Positions 26,664 to 34,749 of a stretch of DNA of 64,000 nucleotides are shown piece after piece. The notes under the pieces were generated by a model. That model was given only the letters and a program-made list of their open reading frames with translations. It ran no database searches and was not told the origin of the DNA. The position numbers and the translations under genes are program-made. Numbering within the stretch: position 1 is the first letter of the stretch; each line of letters starts with the position of its first letter. The DNA is from Streptomyces cylindrosporus (GTDB taxonomy: Bacteria; Actinomycetota; Actinomycetes; Streptomycetales; Streptomycetaceae), in NCBI RefSeq assembly GCF_022698165.1, contig NZ_JALDAY010000006.1, positions 186,001-250,000 of the forward strand, in the 5' to 3' direction.

Positions 26664-27380
26664 GTGAACTCGATCGTGCAACCGGACGGAGTTGCAGGCG
26701 AGTGGCCGGATCGAGTGGCCGCCGTTCGCCGCGAGCTCGCCGAGCACGGGCCGCCGCGGAGTCCCGATGGGAGCCCGGACTTCGCCACCGTCACGCTGCC
26801 GGAGCGCGACTGTGATCAGGTACGTGACCTCCTGGTGGACGAACGGGTCGGCACGGTCATCGAGATCGGACTCGCTTATGCCAGTTCGGCGCTGGCGATC
26901 GGCGAGGCGCTGCTGCGCGCCGGTTCACGGAACCCGCGGCATGTGGTGATCGATCCGTTCCAGTTCACGGCGTACGACGGTGTCGGGTGGGAGCTGCTGC
27001 GCGGTGCGGGCCTGGACGACATCGCCGAGCTGGTGATCGAGCCATCGCAGCGGTTCCTTGCCCGGTTGGCCGACGCGGGCTTCGCCGCGGACGCGGCGTT
27101 CGTCGACGGCAGCCACCACTTCCACAACGTGTTCGTCGACCTCCACTTCCTGGGGGAGATCGTCCGACCTGGCGGCGTCGTGCTGCTCGACGATGTTTGG
27201 TGGCCATCGGTCAGCGCTGCCGTGGCGTACTTCGAGACCAATCTGGGGTGGCGTCCGATACCGGGCGCTCTGGCCGACGGCACCGCCGCCCCGGCCAGCA
27301 GTCGGCCGCGGACCGGCGCCTACCGGCTGCCCGATCCGCGCCCGACGCCGGACTTCAAGGAGTTCCGAACGTTCTGCTGA
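26664..27380 (+). CDS. Class I SAM-dependent methyltransferase (passenger gene)
   Basis: 238 residues from GTG 26664, seven bases after AAGGAG. Motif I is VIEIGLAYASSALAIGEAL, followed by RHVVIDPFQF. The later strand holds AAFVDGSHHFHNVFVD and RPGGVVLLDDVWWP, as in Methyltransf_24-type enzymes acting on small molecules or sugars. The C-terminal tail is Pro-rich. It is the only gene in the cassette and starts 34 bases inside the inner left repeat, so its promoter must lie in the element end or outside. The substrate is unknown. The frame is intact, unlike most neighbours. Confidence 0.85.
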   Translation: MNSIVQPDGVAGEWPDRVAAVRRELAEHGPPRSPDGSPDFATVTLPERDCDQVRDLLVDERVGTVIEIGLAYASSALAIGEALLRAGSRNPRHVVIDPFQFTAYDGVGWELLRGAGLDDIAELVIEPSQRFLARLADAGFAADAAFVDGSHHFHNVFVDLHFLGEIVRPGGVVLLDDVWWPSVSAAVAYFETNLGWRPIPGALADGTAAPASSRPRTGAYRLPDPRPTPDFKEFRTFC

Positions 27381-27462
27381 TTCCGGTTGGGTTCGCGAGG
27401 CCCCCACCCGAATCGGGCGACCGCGCATCAGTCACAGCGATGGCACCGCGTTGAGCTTGGAA

Positions 27463-27481
27463 TGTCCAACTGGAGTGCTCA
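27463..27481 (-). repeat. Right inner 19-bp end repeat
   Basis: Reads TGAGCACTCCAGTTGGACA on the minus strand. Confidence 0.62.
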
Positions 27482-27482
27482 C

Positions 27483-27501
27483 TGGCCAACTGAAGCGCTC
27501 A
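27483..27501 (-). repeat. Right outer 19-bp end repeat
   Basis: Reads TGAGCGCTTCAGTTGGCCA on the minus strand, identical to the left outer copy except the last base. Confidence 0.7.
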
Positions 27502-27507
27502 GTCACA

Positions 27508-27512
27508 GTTGG
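27508..27512. repeat. Right copy of 5-bp target duplication GTTGG
   Basis: Directly follows the right end of the cassette; same as 26579-26583. The 275 bases from here to the next gene hold no gene that I can support. Confidence 0.6.
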
Positions 27513-27787
27513 GGAAGGCTGCTGAGGGTCCGTCATGGGCCCGGATTTTCGCACAATGCAAGTCTGAGAAGGGGGTCCGACCCACTTTTGAGCGAGAACA
27601 GGTTCTGCGAACCGATCGGGGTCTTGGCGATCTCCAACGGACTGTAATTGATCTTGCTCGGGCAAAGGGCCCGTTTGTGAGAACTGCGCCCGCGGCGGTG
27701 CGAGCGCGTCAGATGCCGATCGGTGCCTGCGGGTGAGCTGAGCCCCCTGACCTCTGCTCCGAGCGGCCTGGCTGGGACACTCCTGCG

Positions 27788-28387
27788 GTGACCACGATGG
27801 ACGACACCGCCCGCAAGATCCTGCTCCGCCGGGGCTTCGCCCTGGAGTACACGACGCTGTTGTGGAACGTGGTCGGCATCGTGGTGCTGGCCATCGCCGC
27901 CTTCTCGGCACGGTCGGTGGCTCTGGCCGGGTTCGGCCTGGACTCTCTGATCGAGATCGGCGCGTCGACCGTGGTGGTCTGGGAGCTGTCCGGCACGGGT
28001 GAAGCCCGCCAGCGCAGGGCGATGCAGCTGATCGGCTTCGCGTTCGCCATGCTGGCGCTCTATCTGCTGGTGCAGTCCTCCGTGGTGCTGGCCACCGGCC
28101 ACCACGCGCACCACTCGCCGCTGGGTATCGCCTGGACCGCGGTCACCGCTGCGGTGATGTTCGCGCTGGCCGCAGGTAAGGCCCGTACCGGGAAGGCGCT
28201 GGACAATCAGGTGCTCAGGACGGAGGGCCGGGTCACCCTGATCGACGGGCTCCTTGCCGCGGCCGTCCTGCTCGGCCTGGTCCTCAACGCCGCGCTGGGC
28301 TGGTGGTGGGCCGACCCGCTGGCGGGCTACGTGCTCGTCTACTACGCCGCGCGCGAGGTACGGGAAATCTTCTCCAGCAACCGCTGA
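27788..28387 (+). CDS. Cation-efflux (CDF) family membrane protein
   Basis: A 199-residue, about six-helix protein without a C-terminal cytoplasmic domain. LAGFGLDSLIEIGAS is the helix-2 region with the metal-site Asp, and EGRVTLIDGLLAA supplies the helix-5 Asp of CDF exporters. The His-rich GHHAHHSP loop may bind metal. It would exchange a divalent metal for protons at the cell membrane. Short CDF members like this are common in Streptomyces. GTG 27788 is used; an ATG three codons on is also possible. Mobile-element remains flank it, so it may be an acquired metal-resistance gene. Confidence 0.8.
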   Translation: MTTMDDTARKILLRRGFALEYTTLLWNVVGIVVLAIAAFSARSVALAGFGLDSLIEIGASTVVVWELSGTGEARQRRAMQLIGFAFAMLALYLLVQSSVVLATGHHAHHSPLGIAWTAVTAAVMFALAAGKARTGKALDNQVLRTEGRVTLIDGLLAAAVLLGLVLNAALGWWWADPLAGYVLVYYAAREVREIFSSNR

Positions 28388-28477
28388 CGCCCGCGCGGCG
28401 GCCAGGAAGACAGACCGGGGCGGGGCCGTCACGGGGCCTTTGCCTCCCGCCCCGGAGATCCGTTCGGCGGCTGACGC

Positions 28478-28690
28478 CTACTGCTCGTACGCCCAGGCCC
28501 GGCCGGTCTGCCTGTACTCCTCGACGGGCAGGGGCTCGACGCCGGGCCGCATCCGGTTGAGATACAGCAGGCCGTCGAGGTGGTCGATCTCGTGGGCGAT
28601 GAGCCGGGCGAGGCCGCGCTCGTAGACCGTGGTCACGGTGGTACCGTCGAGCGCGGTGGTCTCGACGGGCATCCTCGACCTCGTCCCCTC
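28478..28690 (-). pseudogene. Peptide deformylase, C-terminal remnant
   Basis: About 70 codons keep YERGLARLIAHEIDHLDGLL, the HExxH metal motif of peptide deformylase, and the usual tail (YLNRM, QTGRAWAYEQ). The N-terminal half with GxGxAA and EGCLS is absent; the frame upstream turns into sequence belonging to the opposing DUF6248 gene. It should be inactive. Confidence 0.75.
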
Positions 28691-28706
28691 CACCGTGGCC
28701 TCCCCC

Positions 28707-29171
28707 ATGCCCGAGGAGGAGGGCGCCTGGGTCCGCGCGGACGCCTGGACCAAGGCACTGCGAAAGATCGACGACGCCTACCCCCACGGCTTCCGCCGCT
28801 GGTGCTCGTGCGAGGCCAGCCTCTGCCACTCCTGCCGCACCCGCCACCACGACCAGTGCATCAGCGCAGCCAGCCCCCGCGTCGACGAGCACGCTGGCAC
28901 CATGACGGACCGCGGCGGCTTCGTCGTCGCCGTGATCCGCTACGGCCCCGACCAGCAGCCCTGCCGCTGGATCTGCCCGTGCACACACGAAACGCACACC
29001 ACAGCAGACAAGGCCGCCGCCGACGTCCCCGAGACACACGAGGTGCCGACCACCCACCGGTCGACGGCGCCTTGCCCGGCGTCCGCACCCGTGTCCGCAC
29101 CGGACGGACAGCTCTCCCTGTTTACCGGCGTCGTTGCGCCGGAGGAGTCCACGGGCGGGGATACGCCATGA
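28707..29171 (+). CDS. DUF6248-family protein
   Basis: 154 residues from ATG 28707. The core AWVRADAWTKALRKIDDAYP then HGFRRWCSCEASLCHSC matches small Cys-rich DUF6248 proteins of Streptomyces, with Cys pairs (CSCEASLCHSC, CRWICPC) likely binding zinc. DUF6248 is labelled natural product biosynthesis in databases but the function is unproven. The tail from about 115 is Pro/Thr/Ser-rich. It overlaps the start of the deformylase remnant on the other strand. Relatives are often on integrative elements, which fits this stretch. Confidence 0.65.
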   Translation: MPEEEGAWVRADAWTKALRKIDDAYPHGFRRWCSCEASLCHSCRTRHHDQCISAASPRVDEHAGTMTDRGGFVVAVIRYGPDQQPCRWICPCTHETHTTADKAAADVPETHEVPTTHRSTAPCPASAPVSAPDGQLSLFTGVVAPEESTGGDTP

Positions 29172-29341
29172 CGTTCCCCGCCCAGGAGACGCTCCCGTCT
29201 CCGCAGGGTGAGTTCGCCGAGGTGGTAGGAGATCATGCGGCCGGTGGGGCGGACGCGGCGGTTGTCGGGGGAGAGTGTGGGCGGCCACCAAAGATGGTTC
29301 TGATCCACTTCTTGTGGGGCGGTTGCGGAGGGTGATGGCCT

Positions 29342-29503
29342 TCAGTCGGCAAGGAGTATCTGCAGGCGGAGGAGATCGAATCCGGCGCGACCGTATCCGT
29401 CCCTCTTGATTCGCTTCGCCCGATTCACGTTGCCCTCGACCTTGCCCGAGTTCCATTCCAAGGTGAGGCCGGCGGCGACGGCATCGAAGTCCTGACGGAG
29501 GCC
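29342..29503 (-). pseudogene. ISL3-family transposase, C-terminal remnant
   Basis: Reads DFDAVAAGLTLEWNSGKVEG then NVNRAKRIKRDGYGRAG to a stop, the ISL3 C-terminal block. It is related to, but clearly different from, the copy at 14959. The rest of the element is missing. Confidence 0.8.
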
Positions 29504-29596
29504 GCACCCCCTTGTGCCGGTGAATCCTTCGCCGACGCTCCCTCCAGTCCCGCTTGCGGGTGACGGGGCGTCAGTGCTGCTCCCTACCGTCCACAC

Positions 29597-30181
29597 GTGA
29601 CGACTCCGAAGCGCCTCGATGGCGCTCGCTTCATGCGCACCGTGGGCAAGGAACTCGCCGACCGGCTCAAGGAGACCGTGCCGAGCCTGCAGCTCGATGA
29701 CCGCGACCTGCCCATAGACGGCGGCCAGGACGAAGAGGAGGACCTGGCCCGCCTGCTGATCGCCGCGGCCTGGTACCAGGTCAACTACCGCACCCCGATC
29801 GGGTTCGCCTACACCCCGCTGTCCATCACCGCACGCGAGGACCCCGGCACCTTCACCTTCGAACGGCTGTTCCAGCTGCCGCACTGCACCATGGTGGCCG
29901 ACATCGTCGCCCCTCCACAAGGCCGCCGCAGGCCCGCTGCAGGCCGTGCGCGCCCGTTCCCGGAGGACTCCACGCCCGGACCCACGTTCTCCACCCACCA
30001 CCTCACCGCGGACGCCGACCTCGCCGTCGACGGGCTGCTGCTCCGGTAGACCGAAGCGTGGCAGCTGGCCGACTACCTGCTGCTCGATGCCGAAGACCGC
30101 TACCGGATCGACACCGTCGGCCTGTACCGCTACCGACGAAATGCGGTTCGCGAGGTGACAGAATGCCTCATCGGCCGCTGA
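29597..30181 (+). pseudogene. Probable PD-(D/E)XK-like hypothetical protein, broken
   Basis: A good N-terminus (PKRLDGARFMRTVGKELADR, LLIAAAWYQVNYRTPIGF) leads to HLTADADLAVDGLLLR, where TAG at 30047-30049 stops it. The same frame goes on TEAWQLADYLLLDAEDRYRI and DTVGLYRYR to 30181. Relatives in the genus read ...DLVVDGLLIDxK... before the WQL block, a PD-(D/E)XK-type core; here the Lys segment is missing, suggesting a small deletion plus the stop. Codons near 29910-29960 also look shifted. The nuclease link is from memory of the family and needs a profile search. Confidence 0.5.
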
Positions 30182-31754
30182 CGCCCTGCGGCCACGACCT
30201 CCGCGCCGCCAGGAGCACCAGTGCGCCGCCCGCCACCAGCAGGACGGCGGTGCCCGCCCGCAGCAGGACTCCGTCCGCACCCGTGGCGGCGAGCCCGCGG
30301 CCAGTCGTCGTCCCGCTGCTGGTTCCCGCTCCGGAGCCGGACGGGTTCGTGGTGGCCGTGGCCGACGGGGACGCGGAGGCGCTGGGCGGCGGGCTGGATG
30401 TCGCCGAGCCGGTGGCCTTCACCGTGATCGCCGCGGTGTCGTTCGCCGCGTCGTTGTCACGATTGGGGTACTCGGGGTTCTCCACCGCCCGCAGGCTGCC
30501 CCGCGCGCCGGGCACGACCCGGTCGATCCGCACCGTGAAATCCTGGGTCACCAAGTCGCCCGGCCGGAAGTCCGTGCTGCCGATGTCGCAGGTGTAGCTC
30601 TTCGCGCCGGCCTTGCCCGGTGTGCAGTTCCACAGCGGCCCGGGGTCGCCCTGCTCGCCCGGGCCGGGGGCGCCGGTGATGGTGGTCCCGGCGGGCGGGG
30701 TCACCACGTATGTGCCGGAGTTGTCGGCGTCCGTCCAGCGGAAGCCCATCCGGCCCGGCCCGTTGTTCCGCACGCCCACGGTGATGCTCACCGTCTCGCC
30801 GACGTTGCCCTCGACCGTGTCACCGAGCGCCTGGTAGTCGGCGTGCTGGGTGGTGGCAAAGGTGCCGTACCCGGAGCCGGTGAATCCGGAGCCGGAGGCG
30901 ACGGACTTCAGACCGAGCGGCGCGCCGGTGCCGGTCGCGGGGAAGTCGGACGGGTCGAAGGAGTCGGGCGCGGTGCCGCCCACCGGCCACACGACGTAGG
31001 TGTTGTAGCCGTACATCGTGTCCTTGGAGGCGGTGTAGCGCAGCGGCGCGTCCGTCTCGTAGGCCGCGCCGGGCGCGACGGGGGTGTCGAACCGGCACCA
31101 GGCGCCGACGTCGGGCCCGTCCGAGTAGTGGCAGTTGGAGTGGTCACGGGCGAGAAAGACGCCTTCTGATTCCTGCACCAGCAGCATGACGCCCTTGTCG
31201 GCCGAGGCTGTGCCGGTGTTGGCGAAGGCCGGGGTGCGCTCGAAGACGGCGCCGGGCGCGATGCCGTTCAGCGCCGGGTAGGGCCGACGGACGAGTTTCG
31301 GCCCGCCGACCAGGACGTCCGTCTTCCCCGTCACGGTGGCCGCGTCGGAGGCGGTGGCGGTGTAGGTGACGGCACCGGTGTCGCCCGCCTTGACGGCCGC
31401 GGTGGGCTTCAGGAAGAACGGGTCGATCGACGCCCTGCCCGACAGCGGGCCCACGTCGCACCTCACCTTCAGGGTGCCGGTGCTCACGCAGTCCCCCGTG
31501 ACCACCATCGTCGCCTTCCCGGCGAGGGACGACGCGTCGACCGCGACCGAGACGTCATGGGCGTCCCCGCCCGAGGCGGTAATGCCGAGGTCCAGGTTCG
31601 GGCCCTCGCCCACGGTGGGGAGGTAGTAGTGCTCCTGGGCGTCCAGGACGAGCGTCGTTCCGGCGGCCTGTGCGGTCGGGGTCGCGACCGCCATAGCGGC
31701 GGTCGCGAAAGCGGCGGCCGCCGCTGTCCGCCAGGTTCTGCGTATCGTCAGCAC
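30168..31754 (-). CDS. Secreted cell-wall-anchored surface protein with LAATG sorting signal
   Basis: About 528 residues from GTG 31754. A signal peptide (RRTWRTAAAAAFATAAMAVA, cleavage after AQA) opens it. Two or three beta-rich DUF11/CARDB-like repeats follow, with paired Cys (GDCVSTGTLKVRCD, NCTPGKAGAKSYTCD). A Ser/Thr/Pro linker (about 455-490) leads to GLAATGADG, then a hydrophobic helix and basic ARRSWPQG. LAxTG plus helix plus basic tail is the class E sortase signal of Streptomyces, so it should be linked to peptidoglycan. No catalytic domain is seen; adhesion or structural role likely. Confidence 0.82.
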   Translation of the reverse strand: MLTIRRTWRTAAAAAFATAAMAVATPTAQAAGTTLVLDAQEHYYLPTVGEGPNLDLGITASGGDAHDVSVAVDASSLAGKATMVVTGDCVSTGTLKVRCDVGPLSGRASIDPFFLKPTAAVKAGDTGAVTYTATASDAATVTGKTDVLVGGPKLVRRPYPALNGIAPGAVFERTPAFANTGTASADKGVMLLVQESEGVFLARDHSNCHYSDGPDVGAWCRFDTPVAPGAAYETDAPLRYTASKDTMYGYNTYVVWPVGGTAPDSFDPSDFPATGTGAPLGLKSVASGSGFTGSGYGTFATTQHADYQALGDTVEGNVGETVSITVGVRNNGPGRMGFRWTDADNSGTYVVTPPAGTTITGAPGPGEQGDPGPLWNCTPGKAGAKSYTCDIGSTDFRPGDLVTQDFTVRIDRVVPGARGSLRAVENPEYPNRDNDAANDTAAITVKATGSATSSPPPSASASPSATATTNPSGSGAGTSSGTTTGRGLAATGADGVLLRAGTAVLLVAGGALVLLAARRSWPQGVSGR

Positions 31755-31763
31755 ACTACGTGG

Positions 31764-32059
31764 ACACGCCAGAACACCGGAAGGTTGCGCCCGAGCGTCC
31801 GTCAGCTGACGGACGGGTGCCGCTCTGCCGGCTCCTCGCCGGACGATGCGAGGCATGCGGGCGCGTCGATGAGGTGGAAGTCCGCCACGTCGCCAAACTC
31901 GCTGACCTCGGCCGACTGGGAAACCGACCACCGGGGGCACATCTCATGGCCGCGCGGCACCGCAAAACCCTTGTGGTCTGCGGAAGTTGTCACGCGGACA
32001 TCCACGGAAGATCCGTCGCAGCACTCACGGAGCAGTCACTGGAGAGCGACGTGCGGTGA
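31764..32059 (+). pseudogene. Group II intron maturase, C-terminal HNH fragment
   Basis: Reads LCRLLAGRCEACGRVDEVEV, RHVAKLADLGRLG and RKTLVVCGSCHADIHG, the HNH endonuclease end of bacterial group II intron reverse transcriptases (CxxC, His, CxxCHxxIH). The reverse transcriptase and maturase domains are absent; the frame begins abruptly after the start region of the surface protein. It should be inert. Confidence 0.85.
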
Positions 32060-32082
32060 CAAGTCGCATGCGTCGTTCGGGC
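32044..32082 (+). ncRNA. Group II intron domain V (3' remnant)
   Basis: GAGCGACGTGCGGTGACAAG followed by TCGCATGCGTCGTTCGGG folds as the short domain V hairpin that forms the ribozyme core: a GAGC start, the GTGACAAGT asymmetric loop and the GTTCG end. It sits just after the HNH fragment, as in intact introns; the bases to about 32145 match a domain VI and 3' end. Domains I-IV are lost, so it cannot splice. Confidence 0.75.
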
Positions 32083-32372
32083 TGGGGGTCGTGGGAAAAG
32101 GACCTGCTCAGCAGGCACCTCGCCGACGGCCCACCAGTACCGTCTGGCACAACCGAACCCGCCCCCGGCACGGCGCCCCAGGTGATGCACCCGCCCGCAT
32201 CGCGCGTGGGCCGGCTGGCCGTCCGGGTCAAGCAGCATCACGCGGCCGTGCACGCCCTCCTCGGTGAGGGTTCGACGACCCAGCGGCGGCCCCACGAACA
32301 CCGGCCGCCCCGCCCGCCGTGTGTCCGGCATGGGTGTTTCGGCCGTCGGGTCAGGGGCTACCCGGCCGTGTG

Positions 32373-32629
32373 ATGGGCCAGACAGACACGCCGGTCCTGC
32401 GGATCGCGTACGACGACAGCGGCCCGGCGGACGGCCGGCTTCTGGTGGCCATGCACGGCCGGCCTGACGACATCCGTAGCCGGGAGGTGTCCCCGAACGG
32501 TTCGACGGCCCGTACGAGCGTGGCTTGCTGCCCGGTGGCGGTCATTTCCCCACCCCCCGAGAGGCGTCAGCGGCAACCGCCCAGGCGATCCTCCGCCTGA
32601 TCGAGGAAACGGCTGCTGTCCGCCGTTGA
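32373..32629 (+). pseudogene. Alpha/beta hydrolase, internally deleted
   Basis: The start MGQTDTPVLRIAYDDSGPAD, then GRLLVAMHGRPDDIR matches the first strands and oxyanion HG of alpha/beta hydrolases. It jumps, in another frame, to the C-terminal PERFDGPYERGLLPGGGHFP with the catalytic-His GGHF region and ends at 32629. The nucleophile elbow and core, about 180 residues, are deleted. Confidence 0.72.
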
Positions 32630-32659
32630 ACCGCAGGTGCCATACCGAGAGGAGACACC

Positions 32660-33286
32660 ATGCTCATCGAGCACCGGGGCCGCAGGCCCGTCGTACCGGA
32701 TTCGGCCTATGTCGCGGCCTCCGCCACGGTGTGCGGGGCCGTTGTGCTCGGTGAGGGTGTGCGGGTGCTGCACGGGGCGGTGCTGACCGCGGAGGACGGC
32801 GAGGTGACGGTCGGGGCCAGCACCGTGGTGATGGAGAACGCCCTGGTCCGCGGCCGCAGGGCGCATCCGGCGGTGATCGGGGACGCCGTGCTGATCGGAC
32901 CGCACGCCCACGTCAACGGCGCCCGCGTCGAGAACGAGGTGTTCCTCGCCACCGGCGTCTCGGTGTTCCCGGGTTCGGTCGTGGGCGCCGCTGCCGAGGT
33001 ACGGATCAACGGTGTGGTGCACGCCAATTCCCGGCTGGAGCCGGAGGCCGTCGTACCCATCGGATGGATCGCCGTGGGCGATCCGGCCCAGTTCTTCTCG
33101 CCCGAGCGGCACGAGGACATCTGGGCCGTACAACGGGAGCTGGACTTCCCCGGCACGGTGTACGGGGTCCCGCGCGGCACCTCGATGCGCGAGATCATGG
33201 CCCGGCAGAGCGAGTTCTACGGCTTCCATCGTCAGGACGTGATCCTCGGTCACGAAGGACGTGAATCCACGCATGATCACAGATGA
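32660..33286 (+). CDS. Gamma-carbonic-anhydrase-like hexapeptide protein
   Basis: 208 residues with the left-handed beta-helix hexapeptide pattern (VPDSAYVAASATVCGAVVLG, TVVMENALVRG, VLIGPHAHVNGARVE, FLATGVSVFPGSVVG). His residues in RRAHPAVIGD and GPHAHVNG match metal ligands of gamma-class proteins, expected as trimers with interface metal. A C-terminal helical tail (REIMARQSEFYG) is normal. Activity on CO2 is not assured; many members act otherwise. The next gene overlaps its 3' end, so the two are co-translated. Confidence 0.85.
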   Translation: MLIEHRGRRPVVPDSAYVAASATVCGAVVLGEGVRVLHGAVLTAEDGEVTVGASTVVMENALVRGRRAHPAVIGDAVLIGPHAHVNGARVENEVFLATGVSVFPGSVVGAAAEVRINGVVHANSRLEPEAVVPIGWIAVGDPAQFFSPERHEDIWAVQRELDFPGTVYGVPRGTSMREIMARQSEFYGFHRQDVILGHEGRESTHDHR

Positions 33287-33734
33287 GGCCGACCGCGTCC
33301 GGTCCGCACTGCTGGGCGCATGGCGTCTGGTGACCTGGCAGTCCGTCGACACGGCCGGGAGCGTGTCCTACCCCTTGGGAGAAGACGCGGTGGGGCAGCT
33401 GATGTACACCGCCACCGGCCACGTGTCGGCCCAGTTGGTCCGGGCGCGCATGCCGCGATTCGCGAGTGACGACTGGCGGAGGGCGACAGCCGAGGAGAGG
33501 GCCGCCGCGTGGCCGGGCTACTTCGGCTATTTCGGCACCTTCACCCTCGACACCGATGCCGATACGGTCATCCACCACATCGAGTCCAGCTGGTTCCCCA
33601 ACCTCGTGGGCACCCGGCAGGTGCGCCATTACCGCTTCGAGGACGGCAGGCTGGTCCTGGACGCCGACACGTCGTGGGGACAGGTCCGTATCATCTGGGA
33701 GAAGCTTCCGCGGACGTCCCGTGGAGTGCCTTGA
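33273..33734 (+). CDS. Lipocalin-like domain protein
   Basis: 153 residues. SALLGAWRLVTWQSVDTAGS opens the Lipocalin_5-type domain and LMYTATGHVSAQLVRARMP follows, with GTFTLDTDADTVIHHIESSW and VRHYRFEDGRLVLDAD completing the barrel. These small proteins bind hydrophobic ligands or act in small-molecule pathways; ligand unknown. ATG 33273 overlaps the upstream gene by 14 bases and has GAAGGA upstream; GTG 33261 is the alternative. Its 3' end overlaps the opposing phosphoribosyltransferase gene. Confidence 0.78.
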   Translation: MITDEADRVRSALLGAWRLVTWQSVDTAGSVSYPLGEDAVGQLMYTATGHVSAQLVRARMPRFASDDWRRATAEERAAAWPGYFGYFGTFTLDTDADTVIHHIESSWFPNLVGTRQVRHYRFEDGRLVLDADTSWGQVRIIWEKLPRTSRGVP

Positions 33735-34354
33735 GGACGTCCTCGTCCGTCAGTTGCTCGAAGTCCTCGTACCACTGTCCCACGGCCCTGAACGTGTCCG
33801 GCCGGTGCAGGCAGACCACTTCGTCGGCTTCGCCTCGCAGCAGCTCGGCGGCCTGCGGCGAGCACACCGGCACCGCCGGGACCACGTGCGCGGGGGCTTG
33901 GCGGCGGACATGGTGCAGCGCGGCGCGCCCGATGGATCCGGTGGCCACGCCGTCACCGACGACGATCGCGGTACGTCCCCTGACATCCGCGGCCGGACGA
34001 CCGTGCCGGTAGCGTTCTTCCCTGCGGTGGGCCTCCGCCCGCTCGCGCTCCACCACGTCTGACAAGGCCCTCTCGCGCAGGCCCATCCGATCCAGGGCCT
34101 GCTCGTCGAAGAGCAGCGGATCGTCCCCGGCCGGCGCGCCGACGCCGAACCCCGCCTGCAACGGCACGCCGATCTTGCGGACGACCAGCACGTCCAGCGG
34201 CGCTTCGAGGGCTTCGGCCACCTCGCGGACCACCGACACGCCGCCGCGGGGCAGGGCCAGGGCGACCGGATGAGCCAGTACGCCCTTTCTCCTGCTGGAG
34301 GCGCAACCGCGCGGCGAGCTCCCGCCCTGCATGCCTGCGGTCACGGAACTGCAT
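33691..34354 (-). pseudogene. Phosphoribosyltransferase-domain protein, one-base frameshift
   Basis: ATG 34354 starts MQFRDRRHAGRELAARLRLQ; after an extra base in GGG (34283-34285) the protein continues in a second frame as HPVALALPRGGVSVVREVAE, LDVLVVRKIGVP and the PRPP loop IVVGDGVATGSI. About 220 residues in total. With two G the frame would be continuous, so a short-run sequencing error is possible. Such proteins often sit near universal stress proteins and dormancy genes in Streptomyces; one lies at 38995. Confidence 0.8.
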
Positions 34355-34379
34355 GCGCCCGGGACCCCTTCCACGACGG

Positions 34380-34637
34380 TCATCGGACAGCCGACGTCCA
34401 GGCTCCGGGCACGACCTGGACCTTGGAACCCGCTCGCGCAGTCGCGCAAACCATCCCGTCCTGCCCCGCCTCCTTCGCCACCGCTGGGCACCCGCGCGGG
34501 GCCGTACACACACCAGGTGGAAGCAGCAGCTGTCGCGCTTCTTCGGCGGGGAGCAGCAGTTCGTCCGGGCCACCCGCGTTCACGGACAGGGCCACGGTCC
34601 GATTCGGCCACCGCTCGATCAGTTGACGCAGTGTCAC
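34380..34637 (-). CDS. Hypothetical protein upstream of the phosphoribosyltransferase
   Basis: 85 residues from GTG 34637. The first half is convincing (TLRQLIERWPNRTVALSVNA, GGPDELLLPAEEARQLLLPP); the second half looks less so and may be out of frame after decay. The stop is 26 bases before the phosphoribosyltransferase start. No known domain. Confidence 0.4.
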   Translation of the reverse strand: MTLRQLIERWPNRTVALSVNAGGPDELLLPAEEARQLLLPPGVCTAPRGCPAVAKEAGQDGMVCATARAGSKVQVVPGAWTSAVR

Positions 34638-34749
34638 AGGCCGGCAGCACGGAACACCCGCGTGTCTTCAGGAGAAAGGCGTGGTTCACGTGACTACGGG
34701 CAGTCCGCTGCGGGAGTGCGCGCCGCCGGCTGTCTTTGCAGGGGCCGGG

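Larger units (their letters stand above)
26584..27507. mobile_element. 924-bp Tn7/Tn5053/Mu-like cassette carrying a methyltransferase
   Basis: Both ends begin TGTGACTGAGCGCTTCAGTT and are perfect inverted repeats for 24 bases. Inside each end a 19-bp repeat occurs twice (consensus about TGAGYRYYNCAGTTGGMCA), spaced 22 bases on the left and 20 on the right. GTTGG flanks both ends directly. TGT...ACA ends, a 5-bp duplication and repeated transposase-type sites are known traits of Tn7, Tn5053/Tn402 and Mu elements. No transposase gene is inside, so it would move only with help. Family placement is inference from ends alone. Confidence 0.72.

Noticed and set aside
26584..27507. Invertible DNA segment switched by the adjacent serine recombinase
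   Set aside because: The inverted ends first suggested inversion, but the GTTGG duplication outside, TGT/ACA ends and doubled internal repeats fit transposition better, and the recombinase is broken.
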